NCBI GenBank assembly: GCA_021234155.1
Contig: JAJEKV010000107.1
Coordinates: forward strand, 620,001-684,000
DNA: 64,000 nucleotides
Reading direction: 5' to 3'
DNA from: Isoetes taiwanensis
Lineage: Eukaryota; Streptophyta; Lycopodiopsida; Isoetales; Isoetaceae
This document shows positions 1 to 11,006 of this stretch, in pieces. Positions within the stretch are counted from its first letter, which is position 1; each line of letters opens with the position of its first letter. The notes below the pieces were generated by a model. That model did not search any database and was not told the origin of the DNA. It saw only the letters and a program-made list of their open reading frames with translations. The position numbers and the translations under genes were made by a program.

Positions 1-370
1 GGGAATTCCTACCCAAGGCTCAAACTCATGGGGATTGACTGAAGGCTTGGGGTCTCTAGAAGTCAATGCAGACAGAATTCAAACAAATGGATTTTGCTGG
101 CATAGAACATGATCGTTGGGTAGTCCACTCCATCCAACTCTCCTATACATTTGCAGATAGGCTTATAAGTATTGGGGATGTGACCGTGGCCTTCCAAGTG
201 CATAGTCAGAGGAGCTACTCCGGGGTTGCATCTCCCCAATCTTAATGAGGCAGTAGGGGATCACTCCTCTCCAGAAGGTCCATGCCAACTACACGCGACC
301 TAGAGTGCCACTGCTCGTACACGACTTGAACCCCACCGAGGCGATGCATCATCCAGGAGGTGTCGAGCCC

Positions 371-400
371 ATAGCTTGCCTCCACTTAGTGGCAAGCTAT
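371..400. repeat. 10-bp perfect inverted repeat (hairpin)
   Basis: Arms ATAGCTTGCC and GGCAAGCTAT are exact reverse complements around a 10-nt spacer. No flanking structure identifies it as part of a named element. Confidence 0.6.
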
Positions 401-1152
401 TAGGCCTAGCCCACAATGTTCCCTGGTTCGCTACGCACCAGAGAGATCAACTGTAGTCAGACAATTGTCAGCCAGTCTAACCCCGCCACTCACACCCAGG
501 CGGGCTCTTATGTACAGGCCACATTAATTGGGAATTAATGGGCTAATCTAGAATTATCAACTAAAGGCTCTAGATCTCTACCCCCCTTCCCAATACACAA
601 GAGATGCACACAGAACAATACAATATCATCCAATGAACTGAAATAACAGAGTAAAAGATCTAATCTATCTACTCCAATCATGCATGGTTAGGTTCATTCG
701 TTAGTGGCTAAGGTTCTTAGGCTCTAGAGGTCATCTACAGCTAAGAACTGATGCAATTCCGACCTAATGCCCATCAGGAAGCATGCGTTGACTAATAGAT
801 TGGCCACTCATCCGGTCCTTGGCTGGCCTTTTGAAGGCGTCCATGCTGCTGGAATCCACTTAGATGCTTGAGTTTCGAGGATCTATTTCAAAATGCGAGC
901 TTCACTGCTGCTAGGAGGCCGGAATGAGTCGGGCGCTTGAGCAATGCACGCTTCTGAGGCTAGAATCCGAAAAGGATGACTTATAGGGTTTTTGCCTCTT
1001 TTTGCCCATGTTTTAGGGTTAGTGTCTAATGGGCCATATGGTTCATATGGGGTATTCCCATGTGGCAATAAAGAATATATTCACATGTTGCATAAGCAAT
1101 ATAATGGGTTCTAATGGTTGTACCCCATGGTACAACTCTTTACAGTCGTCAT

Positions 1153-1179
1153 GTACATGTCGTCGTAGTCGACATGTAC
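1153..1179. repeat. 10-bp perfect palindrome
   Basis: Arms GTACATGTCG and CGACATGTAC are exact reverse complements separated by 7 nt (TCGTAGT). It lies in AT-rich DNA. No function can be assigned. Confidence 0.6.
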
Positions 1180-1439
1180 TAGTGATGTGGCAGTATAATA
1201 TATGTATTTATACCATATTTTATGCTAGAACATCACAAGTAAGATCTCATCCAATAGTAACCAATTCTTCTTGATCTCCTTGAGAAATATTAATGTTCTT
1301 GACTGAGGTGGTGATTGTAATGAATGTAGTGAAGGTGACGACTGTGGTGAATATGATGAATGTATTGAATATGATGACTGTGGTGAATGTGGTGAACATG
1401 GACGGATCTGATTTACCCCATCCTCCGGAATTCGCACAT

Positions 1440-1893
1440 GCCACCAAGCTGCTTGCACCATTGCTGATTATGCTAAAGTATCCGCCACATTGTTTTGTTC
1501 TCTTGGAACATGTACCACAACGCACTGCTGAAAATAGGACTTCAAATCCATGGCTTGATGTAAGCCTCTCAAATTAGCACTTCAAACCTGAAATTGATCC
1601 ATAAGTTGTTGATACACCAATAAAGAGTCTCCAGAAATAGTCAAACAATCAATACGTCTCTTCTTTGCCAAAGTTATCCCTTGAATAAATGCATGATATT
1701 CATCCTCCTTATTAACGCTTGCATCGCATGGCATACTCAATGTAACAATCTTCTTCTTGTGCCCGTATATTAAAAATATGTCGACACCTCCATAAGTCTT
1801 GAGATTAGAGAATGCACCATCAAAATACATTTGTCCTTCTATAGTGGGCTGATTTCTATTTGTCCCGTCCATGCTTGATGTCAAAATCAGCAT
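1440..1893 (-). pseudogene. Ty3/gypsy RNase H-like domain remnant
   Basis: The minus strand encodes about 100 residues followed by a frame-shifted continuation. Visible landmarks are a strand with YFDGAFSN, a central NKEDEYHAFIQG segment, ISGDSLLVYQQL, and after a stop the motif VPREQNNVADTLA. These match the D...E...D layout and the RE.N..AD.LA ending of the RNase H domains of plant Ty3/gypsy polyproteins, probably the second, archaeal-type RNase H of Tat-like elements. It follows the protease remnant at 2000-2594 on the same strand. Reverse transcriptase is missing between them, so the parent element is internally deleted. Stops and a frameshift make it non-functional. Confidence 0.75.
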
Positions 1894-1999
1894 CTCTACT
1901 GGATCATGGTCAATACTTTACTGAAATAAACTCTCATAAATGTGTTTTTATATGAACTCCTCTCGCATGTTCACAAGAGTCTCTTGTAATTCACTTTCA

Positions 2000-2594
2000 T
2001 CAATATGTTACAAGTCTTTGGAGATACTTGACTGCCATTCCCTGCTGCAAATGATATGTTTTTGAAATTTGGGCACCTTTTAACCACTTGTTCAAAGTCT
2101 TATCTTCCTTCTCACCCACCTCCAAGACATGAAAATAACTAAGGCCTTGCTGCCTTGACACCATAGCATCCTCTTTGTTGATTTCTAATTGCGGGCTGCT
2201 CCAAGAAGGATTGCAAAGAAGGCTACCATTTGCTGATTCCAGAGGATGATCTATAGTAACCTTGTATTCCCCTTGAAAGATGTTCACTTCACGCTTCTTC
2301 CATGAAGTCTCATCTTGTATGGCATCTAACCATGCGCGGCTCAGAAACAAAGTATAAGTTTCAGCACGCACACTCTCTGGAAATTTCAAAATTATGAAAT
2401 TCAAAATTGCTTCCACCTTATATACATTGCACAAGATGTTTTTTATATCTCCTATAGGCTGCACCTTCATTTGATTGAATGCTTTGAGCATCATAGTTAT
2501 CGGTTCCATCATTTTCAATACAACTCGAAGCATTATATGGTAAGGCATTACATTCGATCTGCTGCCCGTATCTATGTTTGCTTCTTTGACTAAA
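2000..2594 (-). pseudogene. Ty3/gypsy aspartic protease remnant
   Basis: The minus-strand frame carries NIDTGSRSNVMPYHIM, which contains the DTG(S) active site of retroviral-type aspartic proteases. It continues with MLKAFNQMKVQPIGDI and a degenerate LSRAWLDA (usually LGRPWL in the family). Plant gypsy gag-pol proteins have exactly this order. Its upstream end at 2594 is the point where a Helitron interrupts the element. The gag frame that ends at 9867 is in the same phase as this frame once the Helitron is left out, so both belong to one element. Downstream the frame reaches a stop and reverse transcriptase is absent. Confidence 0.75.
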
Positions 2595-2605
2595 CTAGTA
2601 ACGGG

Positions 2606-2624
2606 TGCCCGGCGTTGCCGGGCA
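2606..2624 (-). other. Helitron 3'-terminal hairpin
   Basis: TGCCCGGCAACGCCGGGCA on the minus strand forms a perfect 8-bp stem with an AAC loop. CCCGTTA and the terminal CTAG follow. Helitron 3' ends typically show this hairpin-spacer-CTRR arrangement. Confidence 0.8.
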
Positions 2625-3749
2625 TACATACATTCTATAATACTTTGCAAAGTTTGAAAGATGGTGAATAGAGATGTTGCAACTTTTGAAAGTTGTATAG
2701 AACATTACCACAACCTTAGGCAAAGTGGTCTTGAAGAAGGCATTTACTAAACAAAGTGTCAACTTAAAGTAGGTGTAATGCAATAGAAATATATAGTCTT
2801 CATCATCATAATTATCAGAAAATGTATTACAACCTATCATACATTGATCTTTTAAGATAGAACGAAAACTAAAATAGAAAACTTATTTGCAAATATGGGC
2901 TTTAGCCATTCTTGGTGATCTTAGAGCACGGGGGAATTGCAAATGAGATCAATGGAAGAAGGTTTTAATTCATTTTTACTTTTGTTTCTTGTTGAAGTCT
3001 TTAGACATATGAATGTATCATTTCTAGTTCAATATTCAAGGAAGCAAAATGGGAAGGGGATAAATAAAAAGACATAGCTACTTTGCTAGGCATATTGGTA
3101 TTATAGTTACTTGCCATGGTTGATTAGGTATGGTATATATGGCTGGCTTTAAAAATTGAATGGCTTGACTAATTGGACATTTCTTTGCTTAAGCAATTAT
3201 GGAGTGGTGCATGCATGTTTTAAATATGGTTAGTGGGAGATCATAGTAGGGATATGGTCTCAAGGTTGTGCCTAAGGTCTATTTATTAAGTTTTGCATGG
3301 GGTTGTCCAAGCATAAGGTAATGGCCCATAGTGATGTTTGGGATCAAGTCCATTCAACACTTAGCATTCGGTTCCTAAAACATTCATAGATACCTTGAAC
3401 ATTCATAAAGTCATTTGACATGCATAATCTAAATAAAAAAAAGGATGACTTCTTTGGGTTAAAGAAATCACTATGAGCTATGAGGTGATGTAGTAACTTA
3501 CATTTGGATGCAAATCCATATTATGCAATGTAAAAGAATGACAAAACTACTCACTTCTAAACTACTTGTAAATTGAAAAGTTTCCACCTTTGCATGATCC
3601 ATGGTGGGGGAGTTTCTTCACATATAGAGTTTCTTCACATTTCACTAATTTTTTATTTGTATTGACATTGGAAGCAAGAGTGGTTCACTTCATCATACAA
3701 AAATGTTCTAACGTTAAGTAATTTAGGGTGAGTATCATCATACAGAAAT

Positions 3750-3791
3750 GTTCTTCTAACCTTAAGTAATGTTCTTCTAACCTTAAGTAAT
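3750..3791. repeat. 21-bp tandem duplication
   Basis: Two exact consecutive copies of a 21-bp unit starting GTTCTTCTAACC. It lies inside the Helitron in non-coding AT-rich DNA. Confidence 0.7.
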
Positions 3792-4014
3792 TTGGGGCAA
3801 GCCCAATGCAAGGCTTATGCGCAATCCACCAAATACAGATACACTTGTACAATAATAATATTATTGAGTTGTTATGATCAATACTATTTATTTTGCTCCA
3901 ACGTCTGCCCTGAAAAAGAAATCTCTCCTATACTACCAGGTTCTTAGCAACAACTTATCCCATTTAATCTTTCAAATTATGAGCATAAGTCATCCACATT
4001 CATTGTTTAACACT

Positions 4015-4086
4015 CGCAAATCTCTAAATGTATTTGCAACATAGTAAATGCACAAACCTCTAAATGGATTTGCAACATGGTAAATT
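4015..4086. repeat. 36-bp imperfect tandem duplication
   Basis: Two copies of a 36-bp unit containing CTAAATGKATTTGCAACAT, differing at a few positions. It lies in the non-coding part of the Helitron. Confidence 0.6.
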
Positions 4087-4408
4087 TATTATGGACATAC
4101 CAAAGCAAACAAAACAGTTCACAAAGGATGTATGTTCCTTTAATTATGTTCCCATAATCATGAAGTCATGAACTGGTAGTATATATAATCATGATCACAT
4201 CATATACTCAAAGTACATGTTCATTAAAAGAAAGCGGATACAACAATCCACATCCTCAAAGTGGCTGCAGGATTGTAATCTTCACGTTATGTTCATTGAT
4301 TTTGCAGAAGAGCCAAATCTAGAATACATATATGTGCTGCTATATTCTACATGAATGTTTATCAGGAAAATCTGGAAGACTTGGTGAGCTTCCAAGATGA
4401 AAAATCAT

Positions 4409-4572
4409 CCATGCAAGAAGATGTGCAGCAGCCATCCATGCAAGAAGATGTGCAGCTGCAGACTGTTGGCTGCTGGCTGCTTCTAGATCTAAGCCTTGAA
4501 GACCTGGGTGGATATCCAAGATGGAAAATAATCCATGCAAAAAGAACAAATGTATGCAAAAAGAACAAATGT
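4409..4572. repeat. Two short tandem duplications (27 bp and 19 bp)
   Basis: A 27-bp unit starting CCATGCAAGAAGATGTGCAG occurs twice from 4409. A 19-bp unit, ATGCAAAAAGAACAAATGT, occurs twice from 4535 to 4572. Both lie between the helicase fragment and the Helitron 3' region. Confidence 0.65.
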
Positions 4573-4732
4573 AGACAGTTCGCTGCTTCTCGAGCTTGGG
4601 CCTGACCTCCAACTGGAGCCTGCGTGTGAATGTGCCCTCATATTCCAAAGCTTAGACCCAGCACCAGTCTTGACAGATCCAATACCTCCATTGATTGGTT
4701 GATTGGTTGATAGTGGCAAGAGTAAATAATGT

Positions 4733-4992
4733 ATGAGCAACAATCCCTTTCTTGCCAGCTCTGCCTGTTCTTCCGACACGGTGAACACAATCTTCAGTGG
4801 TAAGTGGGAAAGATAAGTTGATAACATATTCTACATCAGGAATGTCAAGCCCTCTTGATGCAACATCGGTGGCAATCTGCATATTACATGTTGGAATAAT
4901 ACAAACAGATGAGGAACAACACTCTCCCAAAGGAAATTCATACCAGGAGAGGATGAGATCCATCTTTAAATGCCACAATTAGATGGTAAGAA
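4733..4992 (-). pseudogene. DEAD-box RNA helicase fragment, two exons
   Basis: Two minus-strand exon pieces join in frame across a 67-bp GT-AG intron (4877-4943; donor CTG|GTATG, acceptor TGCAG|ATTGCC). The upstream piece reads [10 protein letters not shown]. The downstream piece contains [20 protein letters not shown] and [13 protein letters not shown]. These are helicase motifs V and VI of the C-terminal RecA lobe of DEAD-box proteins, which unwind RNA using ATP. The wording resembles the plant RH5/Dbp3-like group, but that assignment is tentative. Similarity fades after HTLFTLAT, and the Q, DEAD and SAT motifs are absent, so only about 65 residues survive. It lies inside the Helitron on the Helitron's strand and is best read as a captured gene fragment that kept its intron. 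Confidence 0.8.
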
Positions 4993-5312
4993 GCTTCAGG
5001 TCTAAAGCATGTATGATGGGCTTGGCTAATTCTGAGCGTCAACGGAGGAGGGATCTATTAGATTGGGCTCTGAAAGTTAACCCAGACTTCCACGACAGTG
5101 AGATGAAATAGAGAGTAAGTAGGTCCATACCATGCCACATTCCTGCATATGCAAGATGATTTGTCTTGACTTCACCCTGCTTCTAGAACTGAAGAAACTG
5201 TGATTACCTGCAATCCAAGCACCATGATATCATGAAGCTATGTTGATGGGCTGTCTCTGTTAGCAGGAAAATGGGTAAAGCTAACCTTATGGAAATGTAT
5301 CTTTGTTGGGAC

Positions 5313-5495
5313 CTAGTATGCTAAAGAAGGAATATCCATGTTGTCTTCTTTATGCTTAGACCTCATCTCCATCTCTGGGTGTGATGGCCTGTAGATGCTC
5401 TGATAGTAGCCATTGAATCTCCCATCTGGCCAGGTTGCTAGAGTATAAACTGCATCATATGAGATCTTCACAGTTTCAAACACTGATGTACCCTC
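5313..5495 (-). pseudogene. Unrecognised exon-like fragment in Helitron
   Basis: A minus-strand open stretch starts right after a good 3' splice signal (TGTGTTCTGTGCAG at 5496 and above) and runs about 60 codons to a stop. It includes TSVFETVKISYDAVYTLATW and FNGYYQSIYRPSHPEMEM. The composition looks like real protein, but I do not recognise the family. Same strand as the Helitron and the helicase fragment, so it is probably another captured exon. Confidence 0.4.
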
Positions 5496-6391
5496 CTGCA
5501 CAGAACACATAGAATATCAGGGGAGTTTTTAACAAAAATATGAATGTGTTAGAAGTAGATGAGACCAACATCCCCGCATCAGGCACTACTTCATCGACCC
5601 ACCTATTTAGTCCAAAAACATGACATACAGTAAGATGAAGTACATAGGACGTCTAGCAGAACCTTTTTACTACACGAATAGCAACTGAGCAATTTCACAA
5701 CAATGTAAAGCTCTTATAGCATGTACCTGCAATGACGAAGGGATTCATATCATTCTGCTTCATTCATTACAGTTTTCTCCTTATACTTATGAGTCGATGC
5801 ATCGCTACAACATCCCACCAAAAGATACGTAGTTGGGAACCTGGAAAAGCATGCGGGAGAATTCAAGCTGATTGATGCAACGAACCTGTAGATTCCTTGA
5901 AATAATTGCTAAAGACCTCACAATTTCTTAGCTTGCTCATCAAATCTCCTTTACCAATTATCTATAAACAGGCACTGCACCAAAATGGTCCATGCAAGTA
6001 CTTAGCTAGGCCACTATCAAATTCAACTATGACAAAAGGAGCTTATATATAGCAGGTGTACTTTGTAACAACAAAAATGAAAAAGGATACATATGAGATT
6101 TACCTAATCAAAACCCCAACCACGAACAAACTTCCATGCAAACCAAAGGAATCTTCACGAAGATTACTTTTTTGATAGATATAATCTAAGTCATGGCCAT
6201 CTGGTGGCCAAATCGAAGCCTATATAGAGCCAAATCACAAATCACAGCTAGATTTCTGAATCCAAATGCTCCAATATATCTGCAGAAGGAAAGCAATGAC
6301 TATAACAATAGACCATGTGGAACATCAGAAAGCAGAGAACGCCATGCAATAAGGACTATCGACATAATCGGAAGAGAAGAGGAGGTGGATT

Positions 6392-6640
6392 TCATACATT
6401 ATAGTGCCAGAATAGATTTGAAAGAGGTCTTCCACGCATCGTCTGCAAGCAAGCAATTGCTCCTGGTACCTTTGCCTCCATGTCTATCGCATCACCTCCA
6501 TCCTTAAAGCAATCAGGGCAAAGTTCGAGCATATATGGCAACGATTCATGCCCTTGTAGGCTAGAAACAGGTGTCTTCCATGCTCGCTCTTCACCAAAAG
6601 ATTTCCAAAAACAGATCCTCGCAGTGAAACACTCCTCCAA
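6392..6640 (-). pseudogene. Unrecognised open frame in Helitron
   Basis: Minus-strand frame of about 80 codons containing PYMLELCPDCFKDGGDAIDM and GAIACLQTMRGRPLSN. It looks protein-like but matches no family I can name. It may be the 5' coding exon of a captured gene because non-coding DNA with T-runs lies just upstream. No confident start or splice site was chosen. Confidence 0.3.
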
Positions 6641-6884
6641 AAATCATACCTTTCTAAAATCTTCGATTTTTGGATAATCAGAAAATATCTCCGGCGTTAA
6701 AAAATCCCAGAACCTTAGGCAAAACAACCTGGGAAAAAAATCCAAAAAGTTTCCGGAACGACGGAAAAACCAAATTTAAACAATAGATACCCAATTGATA
6801 CTCACATCACAAAGCAATAGCCATGAATCCTTGGACTGCCGGGCTAGTGGCTTTGTTATACTCTTGTTTCTATCATTCGATAGA

Positions 6885-8051
6885 ATTTATTGGACTAAAA
6901 TTTCTGATTTTCTTCTTCCTCCTAACTCTTGCAACAAATTACGAGAATAACGCACCAAGTACTCAAGACTAACTGTGATCTTAATAGCTAAAACTTGGCT
7001 GATCATATCATCTTCATTGTGAATATCCTCCACCATAGGAGGCGTCAACATTTCTTCTCTAGACTAAAAGTACTCTGTGGATAACACATTGAATTGCACC
7101 TTCTTAGGTGCTGACACCTTTAAGGCTGATCTCGTCAAAACCTTTGGCAAAGAGCTCTTAGTCTTCTCCGCTATCGGCACAACTCTTTGTTCTTGAACCT
7201 CCTATTTTGATCTTGTAACTGCATTTACTTCTCAATCTCTTCTTCTTGCTGAAATATACCATCCTCTACCTCAACAAATTCACAATTCACTACCAATTTT
7301 GCCTTTTCTTGTTTCTTTAGCTCCACAATAAGAGCCTTTACTTGAGGATTTTCAATATGCTTTGCATCTTGAATGGGGGCATCATTGACTGCCTTGATGG
7401 ATACTTATTGGTTGCCCATTCTAGTTTCCTTTTTCCAACAAGTACTCTCATCATGCTTAAACTTATCACATAACTTGCAATATAAATGAGCCTTACTTGG
7501 AAACCATTCCTGTTTTGGCTGCACCATTTGTGTGGAACCCATTGAAGGTTGTTGGATTATTGGAGCTTGTGGCATTATTAGAACTTGTGGTATGAGAATT
7601 GATGCTTACATTGGTTGAATAGAAACAAATGGTGCTTGTTGCATAACAGAAAATACTAGATTAGCGCTCTTAAAGAATCGCTTCTCCCTACATTCTTGAT
7701 GCCTTTGATTTGACATCTTGAACAAAATCTTAGCAATCTGCACATGCTTTCAGAATGTCCAATAGATCCATAATACTCACAAGTAATAAATTGAACTTCC
7801 CTTCATTTCTCTACTATTGTAAGCTTAGAAACTTTTGCTACAATATCTTCTGCTTTTTTATGCTCTGGAGCAGCAGCTTCATGAATGTATCCCAGCTTGT
7901 CTTCTGCCTTGAGAGAAAACTTTTGTGCTTCCAATAATGTTGTAGGTTGTTTAGCCTTCACCTTATTCAAGTCATAAAAGGAAAGCAAGGATGGACTTTG
8001 CTTCCCTCCTTTTTCTTCCATGCACAATATTATTATGGTCCTGCATAGCAC
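6885..8051 (-). pseudogene. Gypsy gag fragment with CCHC zinc knuckle
   Basis: The minus strand encodes, with a stop and frameshifts, LNKVKAKQPTTLLEAQKFSL, then a CX2CX4HX4C zinc knuckle (CKLCDKFKHDESTC, bases 7438-7479) and a charged linker rich in K and E. This is the linker and nucleocapsid part of a plant Ty3/gypsy gag. It lies inside the Helitron, whereas gag capsid and protease of the surrounding gypsy element lie outside it. It is therefore either a captured piece or a nested insertion. Not functional. Confidence 0.65.
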
Positions 8052-8950
8052 ACATGTTGTTATTGGAGTTGAAAATTCAAGTCATAACATAAAAGCACAT
8101 GAAACAGATATGAGTATCATTGTGGGTGAGTGCCATTGTGGTATTGCCAACATGCCTGCTGATGTGAACCACCTTGTATTTTGATAAACCAGACATAAAA
8201 CCAGAGACAAAAGAAATCAAACTGTTTTTGTAAAAACTGGAGAGGATAGTAAAGATGCAAAATGATAGCTTACACAAGGTATCTCCTGCTTTAGAACCTG
8301 AGATGTGACACTTTGCAGTCCAAGTCTGAATGCATACACTTGAAATTTCAATCTATGACAACATCATAAACGACCAAATACATTTGATATTATCAAACTC
8401 ATGTAGAGATTTTATCCACGTTAAGAACAATTAGTTACTGCCAATGACACTCTTGTTTCTCCTGAACTTCTCACTGTTTCATACAGGTATCAGTGAAAAA
8501 ACTCACTTGATGGTTCAATTGTTGTTGCTCACTATTTTCAGTTGCCCATAATGAAGCAAGATGTCGCTATATTAGCGTCCTTACTTTCCATAGAAATCCT
8601 TAGATATAAAGTGCATTCTTGTTGAAATCCAAGCACTGGAGAATTGAATCAGCCTACGGCTAAGAAGCAAGCATACTATTGATGACCTAAAAGGAAGATT
8701 ATTGCAAGCTTGAATACCCTTTTTCTTCTTGATTGAAAAAATAGAATGCATTGCAGACTTCCGCTGTTTGCTGTGCACTCTGCAAAGCCCCAAATGCCGG
8801 CGACATGGCAGATCCAGAAGCAAACCCAACCAGCTTCAATTAGACATAGCAGTCCAACTATTATATTTTGGCACAGCACCACATCTGTGGATGTGCAAAA
8901 AACAAATACCAAACAGATACTATTCATGGACAAAAATATGAAATTAAATC

Positions 8951-9740
8951 TTATCTAATTAGGAGCACCACGCACTTTTCTCTTTGACTGCATTGCACCA
9001 CTAAAATCTGGCCTTCTGTTGGAGCTGCTTCTTTCAAACATTTTATCTGGTAGAAAACCTCCACCATTCTTGCCATTTGCAATTCTTGCCAGGGCATCTG
9101 AAATAATACTTTATGCAAAGTTGAGAACTTCTCATAATACATAACATCAACTTCTGCAATAGTTCCACACTGAATTAACGCATGTAGCCTAGCCAAATCA
9201 TGGCTTCAGAAAATTGACACTCTAGCATCCAGATTTGCTTTTAGATCCATAGCCTTTAGATCCAAACTATCAGGTCATATCTGTCTGTTTTGTCCATGTT
9301 GAGCAAGCGCCCTATCTGTAGTATCGGCCCATGACTACCAGACCATCATATTTTTGCTAAAGGTCCAAAATCACCAGTAAGTCTCCCCTAAATATCTTCT
9401 ATTCTGCTTTTTGATAATCAGAGCATGATCTTCAGCCAAAGCATGATCTTCAGTAGATGTCAGTTCTTTTGCAGACTGCTCATCTTCTGTAAACTTGAGC
9501 TTCGTGGATGCAAGGAACAACTCAAAAGTTTTCCTGCATAAGAAGGTATTGGATGGAATAGAAAATAAAGGAAGGAAAAAAAAATAAGAAAGCGGAGCTT
9601 ACTTCATGAAAGGACGATGTTTCCGGTTGAAGCAGACAGAGGTTTAGTCGAATATATATATGTTCCATTCCTCCAAGGCGGTGCCAGCCGTAATATGGAT
9701 CAAAGACCAAGAAAGCCGTGGTTGATCTGTTCACCATGGC
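8951..9740 (-). pseudogene. Unrecognised multi-exon gene fragment near Helitron 5' end
   Basis: A plausible first exon (9603-9737, ATG at 9737) begins MVNRSTTAFLVFDPYYGW and ends at a donor ATGAA|GTAAGC. Further protein-like stretches follow on the same strand: TKLKFTEDEQSAKELTSTED near 9440-9500, and an 81-codon helical segment (8951-9196) with DVMYYEKFSTLHKVLFQM. I do not recognise the family. Position and strand fit a captured host gene fragment just inside the Helitron 5' end. Confidence 0.35.
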
Positions 9741-9866
9741 ATCGCAGCTTTACCCTTCGATGACTGAAAAAGGTTTTTAGAGTGTTGGACCATCGGATCT
9801 GGTAAGTCAATCTTAGCCGCCCGATTTAGGGCGTGATTCAACACCGGATAACATTATAATATAGGA

Positions 9867-10295
9867 TAGCTCATTTCATCCCTTTTATATACCATTGGAT
9901 ATCCATCTCTTGCAATCTTTGAATGAACTACGTCTTTGAAAACTGCAATATACCGCTGATTATATTTCCTTATTAATTCATCCTCCCGTTGTGTGAAATT
10001 GGTCCACTTTTCCATAGTCTTATCCTTACCATAGACTTCTCGATAATTAGTAATGAGTGCATCCTTCAATTCTTGATACGTAATAGTACCTGACTGAGTT
10101 TGTGCCCAATCCTCCACTGAATCTTGCAAAGAACTTTGAAACCAAAGCAAATAATTAGCAGCCGATAATTTTACATTACAGGCAATACCTCTCAAACTTC
10201 ACAATATGCTTCAAATGATCCCGATCCACCAGATTATTAAACTTTGGAATCCACATTGTCTAAAAATCCCACACCATCGGTGGTAATACAGCCAT
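9867..10295 (-). pseudogene. Ty3/gypsy gag (capsid) remnant
   Basis: The minus strand starts with an ATG at 10295 (MAVLPPMVWDF, then a stop). After a break it continues with 110 residues including ANYLLWFQSSLQDSVEDWAQ, ITYQELKDALITNYREVYGK and DELIRKYNQRYIAVFKDV. This is the layout of the Retrotrans_gag capsid domain, with W-aromatic helices followed by R.K.NQR. The LTR and primer-binding site lie about 430 bp upstream. The frame stops at 9867, where the Helitron begins, and resumes in phase at 2594. At least one stop and one frameshift are present. Confidence 0.8.
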
Positions 10296-10710
10296 CTCTG
10301 CCTCTTCTTGAGGTTTTTGAAATTGAAAAAATGAAATAGAATCTCCCTTCAATTTAAAAAACGAAATTGGAATACCTTCTAGATCGGTAAATGGAATCAA
10401 AACCTCCTGGATCTAAGAATTAGACCCCAAATCTGAAAACAAAATTGAATCTTGATGCAATTTTGAGCCAAAATACTGAGCCAAAATTCTGGACCCCTTC
10501 TTGTTACGATGGAGTTTGGCGGTATATTCTTCTTACTTCTCTTGGGTATAAACTATGCTCTCCTTGTTTAATTGGACCCCATAAATTAGTTACGGCAAAA
10601 TCCCCTTCACACAAAGAAATTGCTCCTTGCTCAATGGTGTCGTTCTTTATCAATGACACTAAGACAAATGCTTTTTCCAGTGGAAATTCTTGCCAAACAA
10701 TGGTCTGTCA

Positions 10711-10726
10711 AGCACCCTGGTCGCCA
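10711..10726 (-). other. Putative retrotransposon primer-binding site
   Basis: Three bases after the LTR end the minus strand reads TGGCGACCAGGGTGCT. LTR-element primer-binding sites begin TGG, complementary to the CCA end of a tRNA. The matching tRNA was not identified. Confidence 0.6.
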
Positions 10727-10729
10727 GAT

Positions 10730-11006
10730 TGTTAGAGTCTAGCTTTAAACCTTACAAGAAAGATAAAAACCCAATGGTCAAGCCTCAAACTACCAGATTT
10801 ACGAATGCACAATCCTAGAAAAAAACCATCTCTATAGCTATCAAGAAGATAATCCCTCTCCAATATACCGTCTCTGTCTATCTCTCTGCTCTAATAGCAC
10901 CGTGATGATAGCACACACCACAATGCATATATGCATATCTCCTCCATGCGTGCATGTGCGTATATCACTCCATATATGCTATACGGTCTCCTGTACCACC
11001 CCAACA
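10730..11006 (-). repeat. 5' LTR of the minus-strand gypsy element (277 bp)
   Basis: On the minus strand the segment starts TGTTGGGGTGG and ends GACTCTAACA, giving TG...CA ends with a short imperfect inverted repeat (TGTTRGRGT). A TGG primer-binding site follows 3 nt later, then gag. Upstream it interrupts the integrase of another gypsy copy right after its WAYR motif, with GTTAT as the candidate 5-bp target. No partner LTR lies in the window, so assignment rests on termini and position. Confidence 0.65.

Larger units (their letters stand above)
1..1439. other. No recognisable gene; left-edge repetitive DNA
   Basis: I find no protein-like reading frame that resembles a known family in this stretch. 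It contains two short perfect inverted repeats (listed separately). It lies directly downstream, in the minus direction, of a gypsy RNase H remnant, so part of it may be the 3' portion of that retroelement, but no second copy of the LTR at 10730-11006 could be found here. Confidence 0.5.
2595..9866 (-). mobile_element. Non-autonomous Helitron carrying host-gene fragments
   Basis: Read on the minus strand, the element begins TCCTATATTATAATG at 9866, after an A. It ends at 2595 with a 19-nt hairpin (2606-2624), a 7-nt spacer and CTAG, followed by T. A 5' TC end, a GC-rich hairpin close to a CTRR 3' end, and insertion between A and T without target duplication are the hallmarks of plant Helitrons. 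A second small hairpin, CGCCC-TAAAT-(C)GGGCG, lies just inside the 5' end. Omitting the element keeps the interrupted gypsy frame in phase. No Rep/helicase protein is visible, so it is non-autonomous. Internal traces, all on the minus strand like the Helitron, are exon-like pieces near 9603-9737, 8951-9196, 6392-6640 and 5313-5495, a DEAD-box helicase fragment (4733-4992) and a gag fragment (6885-8051). The gag piece could be a nested insertion or a capture. Confidence 0.75.

Noticed and set aside
400-450. Possible tRNA from a GGTTCG-like segment
   Set aside because: No acceptor, D or anticodon stems could be folded around it.
1195-1220. TATA-like promoter (TATAAATA on the minus strand)
   Set aside because: The region is AT-rich and there is no gene in a suitable position, so the motif is expected by chance.
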